From positions 1-17,265 of the forward strand of contig CAYFGJ010000012.1 of NCBI GenBank assembly GCA_964342835.1: a DNA stretch of 17,265 nt, written 5' to 3'. The translations under genes and the position numbers were made by a program. Source of the DNA: GCA-2716945 sp964342835. Lineage in GTDB: Bacteria > Pseudomonadota > Gammaproteobacteria > GCA-002705445 > GCA-002716945. Positions 8,115-15,248 of the stretch are shown piece after piece. How positions within the stretch are numbered: the stretch's first letter is position 1; every line of letters starts with the position of its first letter. Below the pieces are notes generated by a model that had not been told where the DNA came from, ran no database searches, and was given only the letters and a program-made list of their open reading frames with translations.

Positions 8115-8762
8115 ATGAATATTCTTTTTTTAGGTGCTCCAGGATGTGGGAAAGGAACTCAAGCTAAAGCAATTATAAAAAAATTTTCGATACCACAAAT
8201 TTCAACAGGTGATTTATTGCGCTCTGAAATAAAAGCAGAAAGTGAACTTGGTATGGAAATAAAAAATATAATTTCAACAGGAAATTTTGTTAGTGATGAA
8301 ATTGTTTTAAAATTAGTTTCTAATAAGTTAAAAAGTAATGAGTGTAAAAATGGATTTATACTTGATGGTTTTCCCAGAAACTTGACTCAAGCAAAACATT
8401 TAGATCAATTATTTTTAGAATTATCTTTAAAATTAAATTATGTTTTTTTGATAGATGTTCCTTTTGATTTGCTAATAAAAAGATGTGTAGGGAGAATTAC
8501 ATGCAATGCATGTGGCTACATTTCTAATTCTAACTATACTGATATGAAAGAGAATGATATTTGCCCGAAATGTGAAAAGGGACATTTTACAAAAAGAGAA
8601 GATGATAATGAAGAAACGGTCAAGAATAGATTAAGCGTATATCAAGAACAAACTCAACCAATTATAGATTTTTATAAAGAAAAAAATATTTTACATTCAA
8701 TAGTTGGGGGTGAAGGTCCAGCGATTGAACTTACAAATCAGATATTTGACATACTCCCCTAA
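8115..8762 (+). CDS. adk: Adenylate kinase with Cys4 (zinc-type) LID
   Basis: Catalyses ATP + AMP = 2 ADP in the cytoplasm. The 215-residue protein has the P-loop GAPGCGKGT (7-15), the AMP-site STGDLLR (30-36), LDGFPR (83-88) and a long-form LID. The LID holds four cysteines at 130, 133, 150 and 153 (C-x2-C-x16-C-x2-C), the structural zinc site typical of Gram-positive and some proteobacterial enzymes. E. coli Adk lacks this and uses a hydrogen-bond network instead. AGGAG at 8104-8108, overlapping the hppA stop, serves the ATG at 8115, so hppA and adk are cotranscribed and probably coupled. The pairing is logical because aminoacyl-tRNA synthetases and other adenylating enzymes release PPi and AMP, which HppA and Adk recycle. 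The next 93 bases contain no convincing terminator. Confidence 0.96.
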   Translation: MNILFLGAPGCGKGTQAKAIIKKFSIPQISTGDLLRSEIKAESELGMEIKNIISTGNFVSDEIVLKLVSNKLKSNECKNGFILDGFPRNLTQAKHLDQLFLELSLKLNYVFLIDVPFDLLIKRCVGRITCNACGYISNSNYTDMKENDICPKCEKGHFTKREDDNEETVKNRLSVYQEQTQPIIDFYKEKNILHSIVGGEGPAIELTNQIFDILP

Positions 8763-8812
8763 TAAATAACCACTATTTATCCAAAAAACATAACCTTCCC
8801 ATATAAATTAAA

Positions 8813-8821
8813 TGATATAAT
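8813..8821 (+). promoter_or_regulatory. Extended -10 promoter of the lptD operon
   Basis: TGATATAAT is a full match to the extended -10 pattern TG-n-TATAAT (hexamer 8816-8821). No TTGACA-like -35 is visible 16-18 bases upstream, which extended -10 promoters tolerate. The start point would be near 8828, giving a leader of about 28 bases that contains AGGGG (8838-8842), 13 bases before the lptD ATG. No sigma-E-type signal, as known for E. coli lptD, was recognised. Confidence 0.55.
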
Positions 8822-8834
8822 TATCTTCGATAAT
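8820..8834. repeat. 15-base inverted repeat over the lptD promoter
   Basis: ATTATC-TTC-GATAAT is a perfect 6-base inverted repeat with a 3-base centre. It shares two bases with the -10 hexamer and is centred near the predicted transcription start. That is a classic operator position, although the AT-only arms could be chance. As RNA the hairpin is weak and lacks a directly following T-run, so a terminator for adk is less likely. Confidence 0.4.
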
Positions 8835-8855
8835 ATTAGGGGTTTTTAGATTTTT

Positions 8856-11597
8856 ATGAAAAATAAATGTTTAGTATTCTTAACATTAACTTTTGTATCA
8901 TTTCCAGCGTATGCAGGATGGATTCCTGATGAATGGATTCCTGATGACTTAATTCCTGATATAAGTTTGCCCCAAAAACCAATGATGGAAATATTAGATA
9001 GCGGAATCGAATTAATTCCAAAAACATATAGAATTCCAATAGACCAAGGATTACTAATCAGACAAGAAAAACTTGATAGATTACAACCTGGTCTTACAAA
9101 AGAACAAGTTAAATTTCTAATGGGAACACCAACTTTCATTGATCCTTTTCATAATAACAGATGGGATTATATATTTTATACAGTAGAAAAAAATAAAGTA
9201 AACAAAACAAAAAGATTAATTATTTATTTCAAGAATGAAATAGTTTATGCAATACATGATCAGAAAAAAGTTGTAAGAAAAGAAGGGTTAGCATCTAATG
9301 CCAAGTTTGCTGATGCTCCTGTAATAGAAAAAATTCCTACAGAACAGAAAGTTTCTGTTCCAGAAATTGTGATTGCAAGAAGAGAAGATTATTTATCTTA
9401 CAAAAAGACTCGAGGTCTTCCTGTTTGTATTGATAATGAATTAGAAACATATGAGTCTGAAAGAACTTTGGTTAATGCCGATTCTGACACATTAGAAATA
9501 AGATCAGATAAACAAAGCCAAGACGATAAAGGTATCTATTATGCATCAGGAAAAGTACAAATAGAACGTTCGGATGATCTAATAAAAGCTGATGAGGCAC
9601 AGTATAATGCTGATACCGGAGTCCTTACAGCTAAAGATAATGTTACATATTTAAATAAAGATATAACAATTAATGCTATTAAAGGCGGATATAATAGCCA
9701 AACCAATACAGTTAGTTTTAATAAAGCAACATATAATTTTGTATCTCAGGATAGACCAGGATCTGGAAGATCATCATCTATTTTTGTAGATGAAAAAGAA
9801 GTAATTCACCTTACCCCTGCAACATACACAACGTGCAATATAAATGATCCAGATTGGGAATTGGATGCATCAAAAACTGAACTTTACAGAGATATAGATA
9901 GAGGACATGCATATAATTTAGTACTTAAATACAAAAATTTGCCGATACTCTATACTCCTTTTATTAGTTTTCCACTAACTGATAAAAGACAGACTGGATT
10001 TTTATTTCCAAGAATTGGTAATTCTCAAGACAGTGGCGTAATTCTTTCAGCACCATATTATTTTAATTTGGCACCAAACTATGATTTAACTTTTATCCCA
10101 ACAAATTACTCTGGTAGAGGAAAAATGTATGAATTTCAAACTAGACATAAATCAAAATCTAGTTCCACTGAAATACAATTAGCCACACTAAAAGATGATG
10201 ATATAAAAAAGGATGATAGACATGCATTTTTTATTAAGGATGATAGAGTATTTTTGAATAATATGAGATTAGAAAATAATGCATGGTATGGAACGAGAAT
10301 CACTTCTAAAATCGATGCAGGCGGTGTATCTGATAAAACATATTTTGATGATTTTAGTAGTTCGGTTGCTGGTATTGGAAGATCTCATATCTTAAGAGAG
10401 GTAAGATTAAATAGAACTGACAGGGGTGATTTTGGGGAATTAAATATGGAATTGTTATCTCAGGGTTATCAAGTTGCTAAATCAGGTTTAATTGAACAAT
10501 ATAAAACAATGCCAAAATTTACTGTTAATTATAAATCTATGAAAAAAAACTATGATTTTGGTTATAATTTTAATGCTGAGTATGCTGCTTTTAGACACAC
10601 ACTTCCAACGCAATCTGAAGGTTCCCGATACACTATTTATCCATCTGTAGACTATTTGATTAATGAACCTGGATGGATGGTTAGACCAAAAATAGGATTT
10701 CAATATACAAAATATGAATTATCTAATACCGAACCTGAAACAAGAACAAGACACACAGCTATTGCAAGTTTGTACGGTAAAATGGTTTTGGAAAAAAGAT
10801 TAAAAAATAATATTCTTCAAACTTTAGAGCCACAGTTATATTTACTATATATACCTGTCGGCCAACAAGATGACATCCCTTTATTTGATACAGGTTTGAA
10901 TGATTTTAAATATACATTATTTAGCGAAAATAAATTTTATGGTAATGACAGATTGAATGATGCAAAACAAATGACATTGGCACTTACTTCAAGAATAATT
11001 AATTCATCTACAGGAATAGAAATGATAAACGGAACTATTGGTCAAATTTTTTATTTCGATGATCGTGATGTTCATTTAACAAAAGATACCAAAAAACATT
11101 CAGATGCTTCAAATATGCTTGGTATTATCAATGCAAGATTATCTGACAACTGGAGATTGTCTGGAGAAACAATATTTAACCCGCATGCTGGATATGGTGA
11201 AAAAAATGCTGTTAGACTAATGTATAAAGATACAAGCCTAGGAAGCCAAAGAATTTTTAATGCCAGCTATAGATTCAATAGAGGTTCGCAAGAAGAAATA
11301 GATCTTTCTGGAGTTGTACCTATAAATAATAGATTATCTTTTGTAGGAAAATATAACTACTCATTTAATAACGAAAGAAGTGATACAGAAGATTTACTTG
11401 AATCTATGCTTGGATTCGAATATGAAAGTTGTTGTTATGGTTTTAAATTTGTTGTGAGAGATTATTGGGATGGTAATAAATCGGATAATGCTTTTTACTT
11501 TGAATTCTTACCTAAAGGTCTTGCTACATCCAACAATCAAACATCTCAATTATTGAAAAGGGGTATACTTGGATATCAAGATGTTTATGACTATTAA
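8856..11597 (+). CDS. lptD: BamE-domain–LptD fusion: LPS-assembly outer-membrane protein
   Basis: LptD is the outer-membrane barrel that, with LptE, inserts lipopolysaccharide into the outer leaflet. Domain order in the 913 residues: a signal peptide with type I site (AYA-GW, 20/21); a WIPD(E/D) triple repeat (22-36); a BamE/OmlA-like domain (about 57-135); a charged linker (136-185); the OstA-type periplasmic domain (about 193-320); and the beta-barrel to the C-terminus. The BamE part shows YRIPIDQG (58-65), LQPGLTKEQVKFLMGTP (76-92) and DPFHNNRWDY (96-105), matching the YR-x2-(I/V)-x-QG, R-x-GMT-x3-V-x3-(L/M)GTP and DPF-x3-W-x-Y pattern of BamE. All four disulfide cysteines of LptD are kept: Cys191 and Cys327 pair with the adjacent Cys859 and Cys860. 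No lipobox is present, so this BamE domain is not lipid-anchored. The frame is open throughout, with no frameshift seen. It heads the operon with surA. Confidence 0.93.
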   Translation: MKNKCLVFLTLTFVSFPAYAGWIPDEWIPDDLIPDISLPQKPMMEILDSGIELIPKTYRIPIDQGLLIRQEKLDRLQPGLTKEQVKFLMGTPTFIDPFHNNRWDYIFYTVEKNKVNKTKRLIIYFKNEIVYAIHDQKKVVRKEGLASNAKFADAPVIEKIPTEQKVSVPEIVIARREDYLSYKKTRGLPVCIDNELETYESERTLVNADSDTLEIRSDKQSQDDKGIYYASGKVQIERSDDLIKADEAQYNADTGVLTAKDNVTYLNKDITINAIKGGYNSQTNTVSFNKATYNFVSQDRPGSGRSSSIFVDEKEVIHLTPATYTTCNINDPDWELDASKTELYRDIDRGHAYNLVLKYKNLPILYTPFISFPLTDKRQTGFLFPRIGNSQDSGVILSAPYYFNLAPNYDLTFIPTNYSGRGKMYEFQTRHKSKSSSTEIQLATLKDDDIKKDDRHAFFIKDDRVFLNNMRLENNAWYGTRITSKIDAGGVSDKTYFDDFSSSVAGIGRSHILREVRLNRTDRGDFGELNMELLSQGYQVAKSGLIEQYKTMPKFTVNYKSMKKNYDFGYNFNAEYAAFRHTLPTQSEGSRYTIYPSVDYLINEPGWMVRPKIGFQYTKYELSNTEPETRTRHTAIASLYGKMVLEKRLKNNILQTLEPQLYLLYIPVGQQDDIPLFDTGLNDFKYTLFSENKFYGNDRLNDAKQMTLALTSRIINSSTGIEMINGTIGQIFYFDDRDVHLTKDTKKHSDASNMLGIINARLSDNWRLSGETIFNPHAGYGEKNAVRLMYKDTSLGSQRIFNASYRFNRGSQEEIDLSGVVPINNRLSFVGKYNYSFNNERSDTEDLLESMLGFEYESCCYGFKFVVRDYWDGNKSDNAFYFEFLPKGLATSNNQTSQLLKRGILGYQDVYDY
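8919..8963 (+). repeat. Threefold 15-base in-frame tandem repeat in lptD
   Basis: Three head-to-tail copies (8919-8933, 8934-8948, 8949-8963) share the core ATTCCTGAT. The first two are nearly identical (TGGATTCCTGATGAa/c) and the third has diverged. They encode WIPDE, WIPDD and LIPDI right after the predicted signal-peptide cut. The period is a multiple of three, so copy-number change would keep the frame. Confidence 0.8.
11558..11563 (+). promoter_or_regulatory. Ribosome-binding site bearing on the surA start
   Basis: AAGGGG inside the end of lptD lies 5 bases before a TTG at 11569. It is 17 and 23 bases before the in-frame ATGs at 11581 and 11587, too far to serve them well. A weak GGA at 11571-11573 would suit the 11581 ATG. 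This favours the TTG without excluding 11581. Confidence 0.45.
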
Positions 11598-12867
11598 TAG
11601 AGTTTATATATTAATTGCTACATTATTAATTTTTCTAGTAAATATTTTTACTGCAAATATAGTACATGCAGCTGAAATTCAAGATAGAGTAGTTGCTGTT
11701 GTAAATGATGGAGTTATTCTTGAATCAGAATTAATTGAGGAAGTAGAAAATATTTCTAGAGGGCCCAAAATTAATGAATATTATAATTTGAATGATGAAC
11801 AAGTGATAAAAAAAGTTTTAGATAAACTCATACTAAATAATTTACTTATACAAGCAACAAAAAGATTTGGTATTAATATATCTGATATTGCTTTAGAGAG
11901 AGGACTCAGACAAATTGCACAAAATGAAAATGTTCCTTTACCTAAATTAAGAGAAATAATATCTTCTAGAGGTGTAGATTACTCAAAATACATTGAAATA
12001 ATCAGAAATAAAATGGCTGTTGATGAATTGTTTAGAACACAATTTTATTCAAGAGTTTATGTTACATCAGGAGAAATTGATAATTATATAAAAAATCAAA
12101 TGGCTGATTTTGATAAACAAATCAAATACAATTTAACAGAATTTGTAATTGTAGATGAAAATAAAAAACTTAATCAAAAGATTGTTGATGATATATATTT
12201 AGAGTTAGAGAAAAGAAAATTTAATGATATAAAGGATGCTAACAAAGATATAAATATAGAAATAAATGAATTAGGTGAAAATACAATAGATGTTTTGCCG
12301 GATCTATTTGTACAAGCATTAAAAAAAATTTCTAAAGGAAAGTTAAGTGAAATTATTGTAAGCCCAAGAGGATATCATATTCTCAAATTAAATAATGTTT
12401 CCAATGAGTCACAAGTTTTTGTTACAGAATACAAAGTTAGGCACATACTTATGGTAACTGATGTTATGACTTCAGAAGAAATAATAAAAAATAAGCTTTT
12501 GAAAATAAAAAATGAATCCAAAAATATAGATGATTTTATTCTAAAAGCAAAACAATTCTCTGCAGATAAAGCCTCTGGTTTTAAGGGAGGTGATATTGGT
12601 TGGGTTAGAAAAGAATCTGTTGTGCCTGAATTTTCCACTGTTATGATTAAAACACCAATGAATAAAATTAGTGAACCATTTAAAACTCAATATGGTTGGC
12701 ATATTTTATTTACTGAAAATGTAAGAACTATTGATGATACAAATACTAGATTAAGAAAGAGAGCCGAACTTGCAGTAAAAAGAATTAAGGCTGATAGACA
12801 AAAAAATGAATGGATTGCAAAATTAAAAGATCAGGCATATATTGAAATAAAGGATATAAAATTTTGA
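11569..12867 (+). CDS. surA: Periplasmic chaperone/peptidyl-prolyl isomerase SurA
   Basis: Escorts unfolded outer-membrane proteins, LptD among them, across the periplasm to the BAM complex. With the TTG start it has 432 residues: signal peptide (hydrophobic 12-30, cut near VHA-AE at 34/35), SurA N-domain (QDRVVAVVNDGVILESEL, 38-55, onward to about 165), first parvulin domain (about 186-277), second parvulin domain (about 287-383) and a C-terminal helix (390-432). The second parvulin domain has KVRHIL, GFKGGDIGW and YGWHIL and looks intact. The first keeps only the closing RGYHILKL and lacks the GGDLGW-type core, so it is probably catalytically inert. The gene overlaps lptD by 29 bases (17 if ATG 11581 is used) and its stop overlaps the pdxA start. 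Confidence 0.95.
   Translation: MDIKMFMTINRVYILIATLLIFLVNIFTANIVHAAEIQDRVVAVVNDGVILESELIEEVENISRGPKINEYYNLNDEQVIKKVLDKLILNNLLIQATKRFGINISDIALERGLRQIAQNENVPLPKLREIISSRGVDYSKYIEIIRNKMAVDELFRTQFYSRVYVTSGEIDNYIKNQMADFDKQIKYNLTEFVIVDENKKLNQKIVDDIYLELEKRKFNDIKDANKDINIEINELGENTIDVLPDLFVQALKKISKGKLSEIIVSPRGYHILKLNNVSNESQVFVTEYKVRHILMVTDVMTSEEIIKNKLLKIKNESKNIDDFILKAKQFSADKASGFKGGDIGWVRKESVVPEFSTVMIKTPMNKISEPFKTQYGWHILFTENVRTIDDTNTRLRKRAELAVKRIKADRQKNEWIAKLKDQAYIEIKDIKF
12850..12854 (+). promoter_or_regulatory. Ribosome-binding site of pdxA
   Basis: AAGGA within the end of surA lies 9 bases before the TTG at 12864. An in-frame stop at 12843-12845 and the lack of any ATG or GTG between it and the conserved N-terminus make this TTG the best start. 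Confidence 0.55.
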
Positions 12868-13838
12868 ATAAAATTGCTATCACTTTGGGTGAGCCGGCAG
12901 GTATTGGTCCAGATCTAGGAGTTTTATTAGCTCAAAACACTTTTAAAAAAAATCATATCATAATAACAGATCCTGTTTTACTAATAGAAAGTGCAAAAAA
13001 ATTAAAAAGAAATATAAAAGTAAATATAATAGAAAATATCAATAACGAAACAATATCAGGTAATAATGTTTTAAATGTTTTACCAATAAAATTAAATACT
13101 ACAAATAAACCTGGTACTATGAATTCGAAGAATGCTGAATTTGTAATAAAAACAATTAAAAAAGCAGCAAGGTTATGTATCAATAATGATGTCAAAGCCA
13201 TGGTTACTGGACCAATAAGTAAATCTATTCTCAATAATGGTGGATATAAAATTTCTGGTCATACTGAATTCTTATCTAATTTATGTAAATCTAAATCAGT
13301 AATGTTGTTAATGAATAAAAAGATAAAAATTGCATTACATACAATACACATACCATTAAAAGATGTTCATAAACAAATAAAAAAAAATAAAATAATACAA
13401 ACAGTCTCAATTGTTGATAAGGATATGAAAAAAAAATTTGGCATCAAAAAACCAAAAATCTTGATGACTGGATTAAACCCGCATGCAGGAGAAGATGGTT
13501 TGTTAGGAAAAGAAGAGCAAAATGAACTAATACCAGCAATTAAAGAACTTAGAAAGAAAAATATATTAATTGATGGACCGTGTCCTGCGGATACTGCGTT
13601 CATTAAAAAAAATATAGACTATTATGATGTATTTATAACTATGTTTCATGATCAAGGATTACCTGTAATTAAATTTGATAATTTCCAAAAAACAGTAAAT
13701 ATTACATTGGGTTTACCTATCAATAGAATTTCTGTCGATCATGGCACAGCACTAGACTTGGTGGGAACTGGAAATATTGATATTTCTAGTTTTAAAGAAG
13801 CTTTAAAAATAGCTGATAATATAAATGATTCTTCTTAA
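12864..13838 (+). CDS. pdxA: 4-hydroxythreonine-4-phosphate dehydrogenase
   Basis: NAD-dependent oxidation of 4-phosphohydroxy-L-threonine in de novo pyridoxal-5'-phosphate synthesis (DXP-dependent route); the product is joined to DXP by PdxJ. The 324-residue protein starts with the family signature ITLGEPAGIGPD (6-17). It has the metal-binding histidines in SGHTE (His133), FHDQG (His262) and SVDHGTALD (His293), plus GLNPHAGEDG (203-212). The TTG start overlaps the surA stop (TTGA), implying coupling; no ATG fits the conserved N-terminus. The surA-pdxA-rsmA order is standard for gammaproteobacteria and has no obvious functional logic. PLP made by this route is the cofactor of the Dat encoded at the left of the window. 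Confidence 0.95.
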   Translation: MNKIAITLGEPAGIGPDLGVLLAQNTFKKNHIIITDPVLLIESAKKLKRNIKVNIIENINNETISGNNVLNVLPIKLNTTNKPGTMNSKNAEFVIKTIKKAARLCINNDVKAMVTGPISKSILNNGGYKISGHTEFLSNLCKSKSVMLLMNKKIKIALHTIHIPLKDVHKQIKKNKIIQTVSIVDKDMKKKFGIKKPKILMTGLNPHAGEDGLLGKEEQNELIPAIKELRKKNILIDGPCPADTAFIKKNIDYYDVFITMFHDQGLPVIKFDNFQKTVNITLGLPINRISVDHGTALDLVGTGNIDISSFKEALKIADNINDSS

Positions 13839-14586
13839 AAAAAGTCTTGGTCAACATTTTTTACATGATAAAAATATTATTAATAAAATAATAAAATATG
13901 TTCAACCAAAAAGAAATCAGCATTTTTTAGAAATAGGCCCAGGGAATGGGGTATTATCTAAACCATTATATAATAAAATTCAATCACTAATTCTAGTTGA
14001 AAAAGATAAAAAATTAATATCAATACTAGAAGAAACTTTTGATAAAAAGAAAAATATTATAATTTGTAATACCGATATATTGAAATATAATTTTAATGAT
14101 ATTGATAAAAAAATAAGGATTATAGGTAACCTTCCTTACAATATTTCAACAGAAATATTATTTAAAATTCTAGAGATTTCAAAACAAATTATTGATGTCC
14201 ACTTTATGTTACAAAAAGAAGTAGTCGACCGTATAATTGCCAAACCAGGTAGTAAAAAATATGGTAGATTATCAATTATGTGCCAAGCATATTTTAATGT
14301 AAAAAAATTGTTTGAAATAACTCCAAATGTTTTCTATCCAAAACCAAAAATATACTCAACATACATAAAAATGGTGCCTTATAAAACTAAATTTAACAAT
14401 GATAAACATGAAAAGATATTCACAGATATTGTCCGAAGAACATTTTCATCAAGAAGAAAAATGATAAAATCAACTCTAAAGGATTTTATTGATTTGAAAA
14501 TTTTAAAAGAATTGAATATAGATCTTAATCAAAGACCCGAAAAAATGTGTATGGAAGATTTTATAAATATCTCAAAAAAAGTATGA
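13825..14586 (+). CDS. rsmA: 16S rRNA dimethyladenosine transferase (KsgA)
   Basis: SAM-dependent enzyme that dimethylates the two adjacent adenosines A1518 and A1519 (E. coli numbering) near the 3' end of 16S rRNA, a late step and checkpoint in small-subunit assembly. The 253 residues open with KKSLGQHFLHD (5-15). They carry the SAM motif LEIGPGNG (35-42), acidic Glu59 after strand 2, NTDIL (82-86) and the catalytic NLPYNIS (102-108). The C-terminal helical domain includes RRTFSSRRKM, typical of the family. The ATG lies inside the end of pdxA (14-base overlap) without a visible Shine-Dalgarno, so translation probably depends on ribosomes finishing pdxA. Length is slightly below E. coli KsgA (273). 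Confidence 0.96.
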   Translation: MILLKKSLGQHFLHDKNIINKIIKYVQPKRNQHFLEIGPGNGVLSKPLYNKIQSLILVEKDKKLISILEETFDKKKNIIICNTDILKYNFNDIDKKIRIIGNLPYNISTEILFKILEISKQIIDVHFMLQKEVVDRIIAKPGSKKYGRLSIMCQAYFNVKKLFEITPNVFYPKPKIYSTYIKMVPYKTKFNNDKHEKIFTDIVRRTFSSRRKMIKSTLKDFIDLKILKELNIDLNQRPEKMCMEDFINISKKV

Positions 14587-15248
14587 AAAAAATAATTTGT
14601 ATCTCTCTTTTTTTTTACTCTATCTATCACTACATCTTATTCTTTAGTTGGTACTTAAGTCATGATCAAAAAATTATAGAGGAGGCTCTTAATTTATCTT
14701 TATTAGCTAGTCTACCTTTATTTATAATGATATTCATAACACATACATTTTTTTATCCTAAAAATAATAATGATCATGCTAAAGTAATTACTTTTCCTCC
14801 AATGATTATGCTTTTCTCAAGTAATTTAGCCTTTTTGATTGGAGCCTTAAATCAATATTATTTTCAGCTTTATCGTCTACCTAACATTTTAGACTTTTTA
14901 AGAAATCCAACAATTGGTTTAATTTTTATTATTATATCTTTGATTATAATCCATTTAGCAATAAAAGAATTTAATGATATAAAAGAAGATCCAATGCCTA
15001 CAACATCATCTAAAAATTTGATAAAAAATAAAATTTATACTTGGACAAGAAATCCAATGTATTTAGGATTAATAATTTTTCAAGTAGGATTAGGGTTTGC
15101 AGTAAGTTATCTTCATATATCTATATTTGGTTTATTCACATTCATTGTTTATCATTATTTTGTAGTAAAACGAGAAGAAGTATATTTAGAAGAAAAGTTT
15201 GGAAAAGATTATTTATTATATAAGAAAAATGTACGTAGATGGTTATGA
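14583..15248 (+). CDS. Membrane methyltransferase of the ICMT/PEMT (isoprenylcysteine/phospholipid) family
   Basis: Inner-membrane SAM-dependent methyltransferase of unknown substrate. The 221 residues contain about five hydrophobic segments (1-24, 36-57, 70-90, 110-128, 160-195). The C-terminal family signature is present: TRNPMYLG (155-162), a membrane stretch, then KREEVYLEEKFGKDYLLYKKNVRRW (196-220, quoted here as a landmark block with E198, E199, E203 and E204). Bacterial relatives methylate phospholipids, isoprenoid-like or other small amphipathic substrates, and sequence does not tell which. The ATG at 14583 overlaps the rsmA stop by 4 bases (ATGA), so it belongs to the operon. Longer in-frame starts would run into conserved rsmA sequence and add a tail with no family match. 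It occupies the place where apaG/apaH often follow rsmA. A T9 tract at 14608-14616 lies in its first codons. Confidence 0.75.
   Translation: MKKIICISLFFYSIYHYILFFSWYLSHDQKIIEEALNLSLLASLPLFIMIFITHTFFYPKNNNDHAKVITFPPMIMLFSSNLAFLIGALNQYYFQLYRLPNILDFLRNPTIGLIFIIISLIIIHLAIKEFNDIKEDPMPTTSSKNLIKNKIYTWTRNPMYLGLIIFQVGLGFAVSYLHISIFGLFTFIVYHYFVVKREEVYLEEKFGKDYLLYKKNVRRWL

Noticed and set aside
8762..8780. Inverted repeat ATAAATA-ACCAC-TATTTAT just after adk, as a possible terminator.
   Set aside because: The stem is A/T only and is followed by an A-run, not a T-run, on the plus strand. In DNA this AT-rich it is likely chance.
8846..9139. Minus-strand open frames opposite the start of lptD.
   Set aside because: They mirror the BamE-like region and its repeat in other frames, with no family match and no upstream signals.
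9260..9430. Possible frameshift or missed gene boundary between the BamE-like part and LptD.
   Set aside because: The frame is continuous through a charged linker. No ATG with a ribosome-binding site, signal peptide or lipobox precedes Cys191, so a separate lptD start is not supported.
14547..14582. Longer start of the methyltransferase gene, adding 12 N-terminal residues.
   Set aside because: The added residues are an out-of-frame reading of rsmA. The ATGA overlap at 14583 is the standard coupling arrangement and gives a better membrane-protein N-terminus.
14608..14616. T9 tract in the first codons of the methyltransferase gene as a phase-variation switch.
   Set aside because: Homopolymers of 7-9 A or T are common throughout this AT-rich window, and nothing else marks this gene as a phase-variable one.
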